The notes beneath the pieces are model-generated. The model saw only the letters and a list, made by a program, of their open reading frames with translations. It made no database searches and was not told where the DNA came from. The translations under genes were made by a program, and so were the position numbers. Below are positions 36,658 through 45,142 of a stretch of 64,000 bases of DNA, piece by piece; the stretch's first letter is position 1, and each line of letters starts with the position of its first letter. Source of the stretch: RGIG6307 sp964424345 (GTDB taxonomy: Bacteria; Bacillota; Clostridia; Lachnospirales; Lachnospiraceae); contig CAYRIK010000003.1 in NCBI GenBank assembly GCA_964424345.1, forward strand, positions 21,545 through 85,544, in the 5' to 3' direction.

Positions 36658-36691
36658 AAGTGTACTAAGATGATTAGTACACTTATGGTAT
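36651..36691. promoter_or_regulatory. 18-bp perfect operator dyad for the GntR regulator
   Basis: ATACCATAAGTGTACTAA (36651-36668) and TTAGTACACTTATGGTAT (36674-36691) are perfectly complementary around GATGA. It covers the -10 and the transcription start, 45 bases before the regulator gene. This placement suggests autorepression by the GntR protein. Confidence 0.8.
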
Positions 36692-36736
36692 TTTGTATAT
36701 TATGCAAAAATAAAGATCATCGGAAAGGAAGCAGAA

Positions 36737-37111
36737 ATGATTTTATTGGATTATAGAGATAAGCGACCGATTTACGAACAGGTTGTCGATAAATTAGAAC
36801 GTCTTATCGTAGGTGGAGCGTTAGAAGCAAATTATAAGATGCCCAGTGTTAGAAGTCTTGCTTTAGAGCTTTCTGTTAATCCAAATACAATTCAGCGTGC
36901 CTATGCACAGTTAGAACAGGATGGTTATATTTATACCGTATCTGGGCGAGGAAGTTTTGTGGCACATGAATGTGAGTGGAGAAATGGAAAAATGTTGGAA
37001 ATTACAAAAGAATTAGAAAGTATTTTAGAAAAAGCAAAAGAAGCAGGAATGAGCAAGAAAACGGTCTTACAAACAGTGGAGGGAATGTATAAGGAGGACG
37101 GCGATGATTGA
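36737..37111 (+). CDS. GntR-family regulator, YtrA type
   Basis: A 124-residue regulator. The winged helix (residues about 10-75) includes MPSVRSLALELSVNPNTIQRAY. The short C-terminal helical tail of about 45 residues is typical of the YtrA subfamily, which controls ABC exporters. It overlaps the ATPase gene by 8 bases. The promoter upstream carries a long dyad, the likely binding site. The inducer is unknown; cell-envelope stress or antibiotics are common for the subfamily. Confidence 0.93.
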   Translation: MILLDYRDKRPIYEQVVDKLERLIVGGALEANYKMPSVRSLALELSVNPNTIQRAYAQLEQDGYIYTVSGRGSFVAHECEWRNGKMLEITKELESILEKAKEAGMSKKTVLQTVEGMYKEDGDD

Positions 37112-38006
37112 AGTAAAACATGTAACAAAGTGTTTTGATACGATAAAAGCGTTAGATGATATTACTGCTAAAATAGAAGAAGGTCATGTGTTTGGATTGA
37201 TCGGTACAAATGGTGCTGGTAAAAGTACATTTATGAGAATTTTAAGCGGAGTATTAAAACCAGACAGTGGAGAAGTATGGATTGACGGAGAAAATGTATA
37301 TGATAATCCAAACGTAAAAGCAAAGGTTTTTTATATATCTGACGATCAGTATTTTTTCAAAACAGGTACACCAAAAGATATGCTGAAATTTTATCAGACA
37401 TATTATAAAGCGTTTGATACAGAAAAGTTTTATTCTTTGATGAAAGCATTTGGTCTGGATGTGAATCGTAAGATCAATACATTTTCTAAAGGTATGAAAA
37501 AGCAGCTGTCTGTTATTTGCGGTGTATGTTCTGGTACAAAATATCTGCTTTGTGATGAGAGTTTTGATGGCTTAGACCCAGTTATGCGACAGGCTGTAAA
37601 ATCTATTTTTGTAAAAGAAATAGAAGAACGAGGCATGACACCAATCATAGCATCTCATAATCTGAGAGAATTGGAAGATATTTGTGAATACGTAGGTCTT
37701 TTACATAGAGGAGGTATCCTTTTAGCAAAAGATATGGAAGATATGAAGCTCAATATTCATAAAATGCAGATTGTTATCAAAGAAGAAGCTATGTTGGAAC
37801 GAATAAAACAACGCTTTGAAGTAGTAAAAGTAGAAAATAGAGGAACACTCTATACGATTACTGTTCGAGGAAAAAGAGAAGAGGTAGACCAGTTTATGCT
37901 TGAAATCAATCCTATTTTCTATGAACTTTTGCCACTTTCTTTGGAAGAAATCTTTATTAGCGAAACGGAGGTAAAAGGATATGACATCAAGAGTCTCATT
38001 TTATAA
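37104..38006 (+). CDS. ABC transporter ATPase, exporter type
   Basis: A 300-residue ATPase. Walker A is GTNGAGKST (residues about 36-44), and Walker B with the catalytic glutamate is LLCDESFDGLDP near 150. The H-loop is ASHNL near 180. The signature is FSKGMKKQ, lacking the usual LSGGQ, a known variation of exporters in this class. It overlaps the regulator upstream and the permease downstream by 26 bases, giving tight coupling. Confidence 0.95.
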   Translation: MIEVKHVTKCFDTIKALDDITAKIEEGHVFGLIGTNGAGKSTFMRILSGVLKPDSGEVWIDGENVYDNPNVKAKVFYISDDQYFFKTGTPKDMLKFYQTYYKAFDTEKFYSLMKAFGLDVNRKINTFSKGMKKQLSVICGVCSGTKYLLCDESFDGLDPVMRQAVKSIFVKEIEERGMTPIIASHNLRELEDICEYVGLLHRGGILLAKDMEDMKLNIHKMQIVIKEEAMLERIKQRFEVVKVENRGTLYTITVRGKREEVDQFMLEINPIFYELLPLSLEEIFISETEVKGYDIKSLIL

Positions 38007-40134
38007 AATAATGCGTGAAGATTTGCGTCATAAAACGTGGATGGTTGCATTGTCTTGTCTTGCCAGCTTTTTGGCTATGCCAATATTATTTTTGTTGTCC
38101 AGTACATTGTGGAATAACCGTATAGACCATTGGCATGAGTATTATGTGGAAATTACATGGGATATCATGAAATTTAAACAAAGCTGTATGACAGAATTTT
38201 TCATGGAACTGCTTCCTATTTCTGTAGGGATTGTATTAGCAGTCGGTGCATTGATCGTTGGTTTGTTTGGATTTCGTCATGTATTTTCTAAAAGGATGAC
38301 AGATTTATATCAAAGTATTCCGGTAAAGAAAAAAGATTTATTTTTAGCACAATATATAAATGGATTTTTAATCTGGTTTATTCCAATGTTTGTAGGAATG
38401 ATATTATGTGCTATTTTTGCAGTTGTATTTATGGGCAATACGCCTGATAAGTTTGTATATATATTTAAGCCATTGGCAGTCGGATTATGTAATTACGTCC
38501 TTTCCTTTTTACTTATATACAATGTAACGATTGTTGCTGTAATGCTTAGCGGAAATATATTAAATACATTAGTGAATGGAGCAATTTTAAATTTCCTTGT
38601 ATTATTTGGCTATGGAATGATAGAAGTATTTAAAATTTATTTCTATGATACATATTATAGCTTTGCAGAAGAGACTATTTGGAAGCTTTTGTGGACATCA
38701 CCAATTTCATCTGCAGTTTTTCAGCTTTTTATGTTTGTAACCGATCAGATAAAGGCATTTGCGACTATTATGAATGTGATGGTAGTTGTTATCCTGTTTG
38801 CAGCTGCTTTTGTATTATATCTTCGCAGAGCTTCTGAGCTTGCAGAACAAGGCATGAAAAATAAAGTCGTTGGCATAGTATTTAAGACTTGTATGACAGT
38901 ATTTTGTGCAATGGCAGGTTGGATATTCTTTAGAGTCATCACAGATATCATAGCATGGCATATTTTTGGAGCAATTTTGTTAGGAACACTCTGTTATGGC
39001 TTATTGGACATTGTGTTTAATATGGATTTCAAAGCATTTTTTGCACACAAGCTGCATCTTGCAGTCAGTGTAGCATGTGCGGTTTTCATTGGATGTTTCT
39101 TTACATTTGACTGGAGCGGATATGATACGTATCTTCCAGAGCAAGAGGAAATCAAAGAAATAGGTATATGTGTATCTGGAATGGGCTTTTCAAAATTATA
39201 TTCTGATGTATATGATGTAAATCCTAAAAATTGTATCGAACGAATGTCTTATACAAATCAGGAAACAGCATATCAGTTGTTAAAAGAAATGATAACAAAA
39301 GAACATTCTGCAGGTGGTTTCAGAACGATGTATGTGCGAGTGACCCAGACAAATGGAAAAACGTATTATAGATTATATAACTTATCTGAAACACAAGAGC
39401 AATATATTCTTCCAATTTTAGAGGATGAAAGTTATATTAAAACAAATGTATGTATTCCAGAAGAAATCATAGAAAGTGTTTTAGATGAAGAAAAACAGAA
39501 GAGTATTTATATAAACAGATTTTATGAAGAAGCAGAAAGAATCGAAGATGGTCAGATTATAAAAGAGTTGTTTGAAGCGTATAATCAGGATATGTTGGAA
39601 CACAAAAATCTGTTTATTTATCAAAATGAAAAAGTGATAGCAAAGTTCAGATATAGAAGTTATGAACCACATTTAAATTTGTATTTTGAGTATTATGAAT
39701 CTATGGAGCATGTGAAAGATGTTTTAGAAAAGTATGATATTCAGATTGATAATACCATTTCAGCAGATGAAATAGAACAGATTACTCTTTGGGCATATGC
39801 AGAAGATGAAGAATCATTACAAGAAATATTTGTTATTCAAAATAAGGAAATTGCTTTCAATAAAGTAGCAACACAAGCAGTTGTTGAGACTGTAGATGTA
39901 GATGAGTCAAAGGAGTATCAGGCTGTATTTACAAAGAAAGAAGATATTGAGGAATTATTGGATGTGGTTAGTATGTGTGAACCATATGACTACACTTTGT
40001 GGAGTTCTTACTATGTGTATAACAGCGAAGTTACTATAGAATTAAAAAATGGAGAGAGATATTACGGAAGAATATTAAAAGGAACGATACCAAAGCATTT
40101 GCTGGAACAGATGAAATCTTTAAAATATGAATAG
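37981..40134 (+). CDS. ABC transporter permease with a large C-terminal domain
   Basis: A 717-residue membrane subunit. About ten helices lie in the first 380 residues, then a roughly 330-residue extramembrane domain with no motif I recognise. Similar proteins in Lachnospiraceae carry a domain of unknown function there (I believe DUF6449). It pairs with the ATPase upstream under the GntR regulator. The substrate is unknown; the class often acts in export or self-protection. A strong terminator follows. Confidence 0.88.
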   Translation: MTSRVSFYKIMREDLRHKTWMVALSCLASFLAMPILFLLSSTLWNNRIDHWHEYYVEITWDIMKFKQSCMTEFFMELLPISVGIVLAVGALIVGLFGFRHVFSKRMTDLYQSIPVKKKDLFLAQYINGFLIWFIPMFVGMILCAIFAVVFMGNTPDKFVYIFKPLAVGLCNYVLSFLLIYNVTIVAVMLSGNILNTLVNGAILNFLVLFGYGMIEVFKIYFYDTYYSFAEETIWKLLWTSPISSAVFQLFMFVTDQIKAFATIMNVMVVVILFAAAFVLYLRRASELAEQGMKNKVVGIVFKTCMTVFCAMAGWIFFRVITDIIAWHIFGAILLGTLCYGLLDIVFNMDFKAFFAHKLHLAVSVACAVFIGCFFTFDWSGYDTYLPEQEEIKEIGICVSGMGFSKLYSDVYDVNPKNCIERMSYTNQETAYQLLKEMITKEHSAGGFRTMYVRVTQTNGKTYYRLYNLSETQEQYILPILEDESYIKTNVCIPEEIIESVLDEEKQKSIYINRFYEEAERIEDGQIIKELFEAYNQDMLEHKNLFIYQNEKVIAKFRYRSYEPHLNLYFEYYESMEHVKDVLEKYDIQIDNTISADEIEQITLWAYAEDEESLQEIFVIQNKEIAFNKVATQAVVETVDVDESKEYQAVFTKKEDIEELLDVVSMCEPYDYTLWSSYYVYNSEVTIELKNGERYYGRILKGTIPKHLLEQMKSLKYE

Positions 40135-40160
40135 TTTATAAGTATCATTTTATATGAGAG

Positions 40161-40196
40161 GGGCCAAATGGCAGTTGTGCTGTTTGGCCCATTTTT
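40161..40196 (+). terminator. Intrinsic terminator after the ABC permease gene
   Basis: A 13-base stem (with G-T pairs) joins GGGCCAAATGGCA to TGCTGTTTGGCCC around GTTG, followed by ATTTTT. Its T tract is shared with the left arm of the adjacent palindromic repeat. Confidence 0.9.
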
Positions 40197-40234
40197 ATAT
40201 ACTAGGAAATTACTCATTTCCTAGTATATAAAAA
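40192..40234 (+). repeat. Terminator-abutting palindromic repeat, copy 2 (best preserved)
   Basis: A perfect 19-base dyad: TTTTTATATACTAGGAAAT (40192-40210), loop TACTC, ATTTCCTAGTATATAAAAA (40216-40234). The left T run is the U-tract of the permease terminator. The 3' flank CGCTCTGCGAAGATG resembles those of copies 1 and 3. Confidence 0.88.
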
Positions 40235-40368
40235 CGCTCTGCGAAGATGAACACGAGCGTATAGGGAAAGTATTGCTTCGCAAAAACGCTCGGCTCAGCA
40301 AAGTGGAGCAAGTCTATCGGGTCTGAAAAATATAGGAAGTTGAAGTGGACTTGTCCACTTTGTTCTTT
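40235..40368. other. Structured non-coding segment between two repeat copies
   Basis: No gene is visible from 40135 to 40488. This part holds nested inverted repeats: CGCTC with GAGCG, TGCGAAG (near 40240) with CTTCGCA (near 40277), and AAGTGGAC-TT-GTCCACTT (40343-40360), a terminator-like hairpin followed by TGTTCTTTC. The bounding TATACTAGGAAATTAC copies form 16-bp direct repeats 172 bases apart. Confidence 0.6.
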
Positions 40369-40385
40369 CTATACTAGGAAATTAC
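40369..40385 (+). repeat. Terminator-abutting repeat, half copy
   Basis: TATACTAGGAAATTAC (40370-40385) is identical to the left arm of copy 2. It follows the AAGTGGAC/GTCCACTT hairpin and its T-rich tail. The right arm is absent; the sequence diverges after TTACGC. Confidence 0.75.
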
Positions 40386-40421
40386 GCTTCGTTTGCTAAA
40401 CAAAAGTCTGTGTGTGTTCTC

Positions 40422-40450
40422 TTGAATGTCATAGGGGATTATGCTATTCT
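40422..40450 (+). promoter_or_regulatory. Promoter of the second two-component operon
   Basis: TTGAAT (40422-40427) and TATTCT (40445-40450) are 17 bases apart, 38 bases before the response-regulator start. Confidence 0.55.
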
Positions 40451-40488
40451 GTAAATAATAAAAGAAGAAATTGTTTGAGGTGTTTTAG

Positions 40489-41145
40489 ATGGCAAAAATT
40501 TTAATTGTAGAAGATGAAAAGGCAATCAATCAATTGATGAAACAAAATTTAGTATTGCAGGGACATCAGGTAATACAGGCTTTTGATGGCAAAGAAGCGT
40601 TGAAAATATTAGATAGTAAGGCAGATTTGGATTTGGTCATTTTAGACATTATGCTGCCATATATTTCAGGTATGGAGCTTATCAAAGAAATAAAAGATAT
40701 TCCTGTTATGTTTGTAACTGCAAAGGATGGAATTCAAGATAAATTAAGGGGACTGACAAGCGGAGCAGAAGATTATCTTGTAAAACCATTTGATATGTTA
40801 GAACTCATTGCAAGAGTTAATCTGATATTAAAAAGATATAAAAAAGATACTACTGTTTTTCGTTTGGCAGGTGTAGAAGTAGATATGGTATCTCAAAAAA
40901 TACAAAAAGATGGAGAAGAAATTATATTAACGCCACAGGAGTGGTCTTTATTAGAAGTGTTGATACGAAATGTAAATATTGCACTGAGCAGAGATAAACT
41001 TTTAAATATGGCTTGGGGATATGATTTTGAAGGAGATGCCAGAACGGTAGATGTACATATAGTAAAACTTCGTAAAAAGTTAGGATGGGAAGAGCAAATT
41101 AAAACATTATATAAGCTTGGATACCGATTGGAGACAGGAATATGA
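40489..41145 (+). CDS. OmpR-type response regulator
   Basis: A 218-residue regulator with receiver motifs VEDEKA, Asp53 in VILDIMLP, and the lysine in EDYLVKPFDM. A winged-helix domain at about residues 125-216 ends with DARTVDVHIVKLRKK, typical of the family. It overlaps the kinase gene by 4 bases (ATGA). It stands directly after the GntR-ABC operon but has its own promoter and a terminator between, so a functional link is only possible. Confidence 0.94.
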   Translation: MAKILIVEDEKAINQLMKQNLVLQGHQVIQAFDGKEALKILDSKADLDLVILDIMLPYISGMELIKEIKDIPVMFVTAKDGIQDKLRGLTSGAEDYLVKPFDMLELIARVNLILKRYKKDTTVFRLAGVEVDMVSQKIQKDGEEIILTPQEWSLLEVLIRNVNIALSRDKLLNMAWGYDFEGDARTVDVHIVKLRKKLGWEEQIKTLYKLGYRLETGI

Positions 41146-42527
41146 GGCTTTGGCAAAAAATCTATATGATGGCATTGCTCGTATTTTTACCGGTTTTAAA
41201 TGTGGGCTTGTTTATGGGTGCCAGAATGATTTTTAATTACAATATGGATGTTTTAAAAAAGCAGGCATCGGATGAAGTACATCTGCTTAGTACAACAATT
41301 GTAAAAGATTTGGAAATACTATTGCCGGAAGGACCGTTATCTTTTAATGATGATGCAATATATAGTGTCAGCAAGGCGTATGTAGATTATGTTTCTCAAA
41401 AAGATGAGAATGCTGTTTTGGAACTTCATTATGTAGGGGATAAAACAAATTTGCATATGGGCATGCAGCATATGATGATTGTAGATGCTGGACATTATCC
41501 GGAACTTCGAGTATTTGAGCTGTTAGAAGCACCATACGAAAGTTATCAAATATACTACTATAAACCACTGTACGATTTTTACAGCTTATGGCAGTCTTTA
41601 AAAATTGTTTTTATCATCATTAGTCTTTGCTGTTCTTTAGTACTTGCCGCAGTCTTGTACTTGTTGTTATATGAAATGACTTCTCCATTGCAGAGATTGG
41701 GTGAAAGTATTAAACGAATGCAAAATGGTGAAGGATTTGAACCGGTTGAAGTGCAGGGAAAAGATGATATTGCAATTTTAACCAAAAGCTTTAATGAAAT
41801 GGCAGCAGAAATTGAAGCTCAGATGGAACGTTTACAAAAAGAAAGCCAGATTAAACAGCAGCTTGTAGATGATTTGGCACATGAAATGAGAACCCCATTG
41901 ACTGCTATTTATGGTTATGCAGAATATTTGCAAAAGGCTCCGTATACGCAGGAAGAGCTGTATGATGCATTAGAGTATATTATGTCAGAGAGTAAACGTC
42001 TGACACATATGGGACAGGAGCTTTTGACGATGGCAATTTATCGAGAAGATGCGTTAAAAGCGGAGTGTATCACAACAGAAGAATTAGCAAAAGATGTTTC
42101 TGATATGTTAGAGTCTGCACTGCAGGAAAAACGTCTGAAATTAATGAAACGGATTAAGCCAGTAACATTAGAAGGAGACAGGGCAATGTTAGTCTGCCTC
42201 TTACGAAATCTAATTGAAAATGCAGCAAGGGCAAGTGAAAGTGGTTCTAAAATATGGCTTATTATGCAAAAATCAAAGGAATCTTTAAAAATTCAAGTAA
42301 AAGATGAAGGCATTGGAATGGAAAAACATGAATTAGAACGAATTACAGATGCATTTTATCGTGTAGATAAGGCAAGAAGCCGTTCTAATGGCGGAGCTGG
42401 AATTGGATTGAATTTATGTGATTTGATCGTTAAAAAGCATTCTGGAACGATGGAATTTGAAAGTGCTCCAAATGAAGGTACGACTGTTACTATTTTATTG
42501 CCTTTGCATATAGAGGAAAAATCATGA
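41142..42527 (+). CDS. Sensor histidine kinase with HAMP domain
   Basis: A 461-residue kinase with two membrane helices (about residues 6-28 and 150-172) around a roughly 120-residue extracytoplasmic sensor domain. A HAMP linker follows. His247 sits in DDLAHEMRTPLTA, and the ATPase domain has NLIENAARAS, DEGIGM and GGAGIGLNLC. All boxes are intact, unlike the kinase at 24.6 kb. A short membrane-protein gene overlaps its stop. Confidence 0.94.
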   Translation: MRLWQKIYMMALLVFLPVLNVGLFMGARMIFNYNMDVLKKQASDEVHLLSTTIVKDLEILLPEGPLSFNDDAIYSVSKAYVDYVSQKDENAVLELHYVGDKTNLHMGMQHMMIVDAGHYPELRVFELLEAPYESYQIYYYKPLYDFYSLWQSLKIVFIIISLCCSLVLAAVLYLLLYEMTSPLQRLGESIKRMQNGEGFEPVEVQGKDDIAILTKSFNEMAAEIEAQMERLQKESQIKQQLVDDLAHEMRTPLTAIYGYAEYLQKAPYTQEELYDALEYIMSESKRLTHMGQELLTMAIYREDALKAECITTEELAKDVSDMLESALQEKRLKLMKRIKPVTLEGDRAMLVCLLRNLIENAARASESGSKIWLIMQKSKESLKIQVKDEGIGMEKHELERITDAFYRVDKARSRSNGGAGIGLNLCDLIVKKHSGTMEFESAPNEGTTVTILLPLHIEEKS

Positions 42528-42721
42528 ATAATAATATATTAACTGCTTGTCTGGCAACTTTAATGGTCATGCTTTCTGTTGGAGTATTGGTCATTTCTAT
42601 GACAATGTATGAAAAAGCACATTTTGATGTAAGCTGGAATGCGACACCGGCTGTTATCGAACGAGAAGAAGAACTAAAACCTCTTTATAGCGAAGATGTT
42701 TCTGCTTCTTCGGAGTACTAA
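42524..42721 (+). CDS. Small single-pass membrane protein
   Basis: A 65-residue reading frame overlapping the kinase stop by 4 bases (ATGA), with GAGGAAAA as the ribosome site. One hydrophobic helix (about residues 7-27) is followed by an acidic, probably extracytoplasmic tail ending in EDVSASSEY. No family is recognised. The coupling to the kinase suggests a small accessory or feedback protein of the two-component system; this is inference. Confidence 0.6.
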   Translation: MNNNILTACLATLMVMLSVGVLVISMTMYEKAHFDVSWNATPAVIEREEELKPLYSEDVSASSEY

Positions 42722-42753
42722 GTATATAAAATAAAAAGATGGAGGAAAAACGT

Positions 42754-43542
42754 ATGGCTGATTATTCACAGGTTAAGGGAATGCAATATCATATTGGTGT
42801 TAAAACAGGAGAAGTTGGAAGATATGTATTTCTTCCAGGAGATCCAAAACGTTGTGCAAAGATTGCATCATATTTTGATAATCCTGTATTTATTGCAGAT
42901 AATAGAGAATATGTTACGTATACAGGCACGTTAGATGGTGTAAAAGTAAGTGTGACAAGTACAGGTATTGGCGGACCGAGTGCTTCTATCGCCTTAGAAG
43001 AGCTGGTAAAATGTGGTGCAGATACATTTATTCGTATTGGAACATGCGGTGGTATGGATTTGGATGTAAAAGGTGGCGATATCGTAGTTGCAACTGGAGC
43101 AATCCGTATGGAAGGAACAAGCAAAGAATACGCGCCTATTGAATATCCGGCAGTTGCAGATTTAGAAGTAACAAATGCATTAGTAAAAGCGTGTCGAAAG
43201 CTTGGACTTTCTTATCATACGGGAGTTGTACAGAGTAAAGATGCTTTTTATGGACAGCATAATCCGGAAAAGATGCCTGTAAGCTATGAGCTTTTGCAAA
43301 AATGGGATGCATGGCTTCGTATGGGCTGTAAAGCAAGCGAAATGGAATCAGCAGCATTGTTTATCGTAGGACAGTTTTTAAGAGTTCGTGTAGGAAGCTG
43401 TTTCTTGGCACTGGCAAATCAGGAACGTGAAAAAGCAGGTCTTTCCAATGAACAGGTTATGGACACAGAAATTGCAATCAAAACAGCAGTTGAAGCAATG
43501 CGTCTTCTGATTAAGGAGGACAGAGAGTATGAAAAAATTTAA
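42754..43542 (+). CDS. udp: Uridine phosphorylase family nucleoside phosphorylase
   Basis: It cleaves uridine (or a related nucleoside) with phosphate to base and ribose 1-phosphate. It has 262 residues. PNP/UDP family motifs are FLPGDPKRC near residue 25, RIGTCGGMD near 93, and ASEMESAALF near 195. It heads a salvage operon with deoB, which converts the sugar phosphate. GGAGG at 42741-42745 supports ATG 42754 over the in-frame ATG at 42739. Uridine preference over other nucleosides is inferred. Confidence 0.88.
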   Translation: MADYSQVKGMQYHIGVKTGEVGRYVFLPGDPKRCAKIASYFDNPVFIADNREYVTYTGTLDGVKVSVTSTGIGGPSASIALEELVKCGADTFIRIGTCGGMDLDVKGGDIVVATGAIRMEGTSKEYAPIEYPAVADLEVTNALVKACRKLGLSYHTGVVQSKDAFYGQHNPEKMPVSYELLQKWDAWLRMGCKASEMESAALFIVGQFLRVRVGSCFLALANQEREKAGLSNEQVMDTEIAIKTAVEAMRLLIKEDREYEKI

Positions 43543-44710
43543 ACGAGTGTTTGCGATTGTATTAGATTCTCTTGGGGTAGGTGCAATGCCGGACAGTGAA
43601 TCCTATGGAGATGTAGGAGTAGATACGCTTTTACACATTTCAGAAAGTGTAGATACATTTCATATTCCCAATCTGCAAAAATTAGGACTTGCCAATCTAC
43701 ATCCATTAAAGCAGGTAGAACCGGTTGCACATCCACTGGGAAAGTTTTGCAAATTGTCCGAAAAGAGTAAAGGAAAAGATACCATGACAGGTCATTGGGA
43801 GCTTATGGGGTTGTATACGACAAAACCATTTCAGACATTTACCGAGCATGGGTTTCCAAAAGAATTAATAGAAGAATTAGAAAAACGCTGCGGCAAGCGT
43901 GTAATCGGAAATAAAAGTGCAAGTGGAACAGAAATTTTAGAAGAATTGGGAGAAGAAGAAATCCAGACAGGAGCGATGATTGTTTATACTTCTGCAGACA
44001 GTGTACTTCAGATTTGTGGAAATGAAGAAACGTTTGATCTTGCAAATTTATATCGTTGTTGTGAGATTGCAAGAGAGCTTTGCATGAAAGAAGAATGGAT
44101 GGTCGGTCGTGTTATTGCAAGACCTTATATTGGAAAGAAAAAGGGAGAATTTGTCCGCACGAGTAATCGACATGATTATGCAGTAAAGCCATTTGGAGAC
44201 ACTGCATTGACTGCTTTAAAACAGGCGGGATTTGATGTAATCAGCATTGGAAAAATCAATGATATTTTCTGTGCAGAAGGGATTACAAAAGCGTATAAGT
44301 CAAAATCCAGTGTGCATGGTATGGAACAGACGATAGATACAGCAAAACAGGATTTTTGCGGTCTTTGTTTTGTAAATCTTGTAGATTTTGATGCATTGTG
44401 GGGACATCGCAGAGATCCGAAAGGATATGCTAAAGAGATAGAAGCATTTGATGAGAAACTTGGTATTTTGATGGACACATTAACAGAAGACGATTTGTTG
44501 GTTTTGACAGCAGACCATGGGAATGATCCAACGTACAGTGGAACAGATCACACAAGAGAGAAAGTACCATTTTTAGCATGGAGCAAGTCTTTTACAGAAG
44601 GCGGCAGACTGCCAGATCAAGATACATTTGCTGTCGTTGGTGCAACCATTGCAGAAAATTTCGGCGTACAGATGCCAAAAGGCACATTAGGACATGGATT
44701 AGAGCTGTAG
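43529..44710 (+). CDS. deoB: Phosphopentomutase
   Basis: It interconverts (deoxy)ribose 1- and 5-phosphate, linking nucleoside cleavage to the pentose pathway. It has 393 residues. Alkaline-phosphatase-fold metal motifs are IVLDSLGVGAMPD (residues about 10-22), GKDTMTGHWE near 88 (phosphothreonine), and LTADHGNDPTYSGTDHTRE near 325. It overlaps udp by 14 bases, and cdd follows, so the operon is tightly coupled. Confidence 0.97.
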   Translation: MKKFKRVFAIVLDSLGVGAMPDSESYGDVGVDTLLHISESVDTFHIPNLQKLGLANLHPLKQVEPVAHPLGKFCKLSEKSKGKDTMTGHWELMGLYTTKPFQTFTEHGFPKELIEELEKRCGKRVIGNKSASGTEILEELGEEEIQTGAMIVYTSADSVLQICGNEETFDLANLYRCCEIARELCMKEEWMVGRVIARPYIGKKKGEFVRTSNRHDYAVKPFGDTALTALKQAGFDVISIGKINDIFCAEGITKAYKSKSSVHGMEQTIDTAKQDFCGLCFVNLVDFDALWGHRRDPKGYAKEIEAFDEKLGILMDTLTEDDLLVLTADHGNDPTYSGTDHTREKVPFLAWSKSFTEGGRLPDQDTFAVVGATIAENFGVQMPKGTLGHGLEL

Positions 44711-44723
44711 AAAGGATATGGAT

Positions 44724-45137
44724 ATGGAATGGGAAAAAATGTTATTTTTAGAAGCTGTAAAAGCAAGAGAATCTGCCTATGCACCATATTCCCATTTTAA
44801 AGTAGGAGCAGCATTGCTGACCAAAAATGGAACGATATATCGTGGATGTAATATTGAAAATGCAGCATATACTCCAAGTAATTGTGCGGAAAGAACTGCA
44901 TTTTTTAAAGCGGTCAGCGAAGGAGAACGTGATTTTATGGCGATTGCGATTGCAGCAGGAGCTGAAGAAAAAGGGTTAGAGATGACATCTCCTTGCGGAG
45001 TATGCAGACAGGTAATGAGAGAATTTTGTGATCCAAAAACATTTTATATTGTAATGGGAACCGAACAAGAATCCCTTGTGCGTATGTCTTTAGAAGAACT
45101 TTTTCCACAAAGTTTTGGTCCGGATAATTTGAGGTAA
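44724..45137 (+). CDS. cdd: Cytidine deaminase
   Basis: It deaminates cytidine and deoxycytidine to the uracil nucleosides, supplying the phosphorylase upstream. It has 137 residues, the small homotetrameric type. Zinc motifs are NCAERTAFF (near residue 52) and SPCGVCRQ near 87. AAAGG lies 2 bases from an in-frame ATG at 44718 and 8 bases from ATG 44724; the latter is preferred. add starts 5 bases after the stop. Confidence 0.95.
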   Translation: MEWEKMLFLEAVKARESAYAPYSHFKVGAALLTKNGTIYRGCNIENAAYTPSNCAERTAFFKAVSEGERDFMAIAIAAGAEEKGLEMTSPCGVCRQVMREFCDPKTFYIVMGTEQESLVRMSLEELFPQSFGPDNLR

Positions 45138-45142
45138 CAGCT

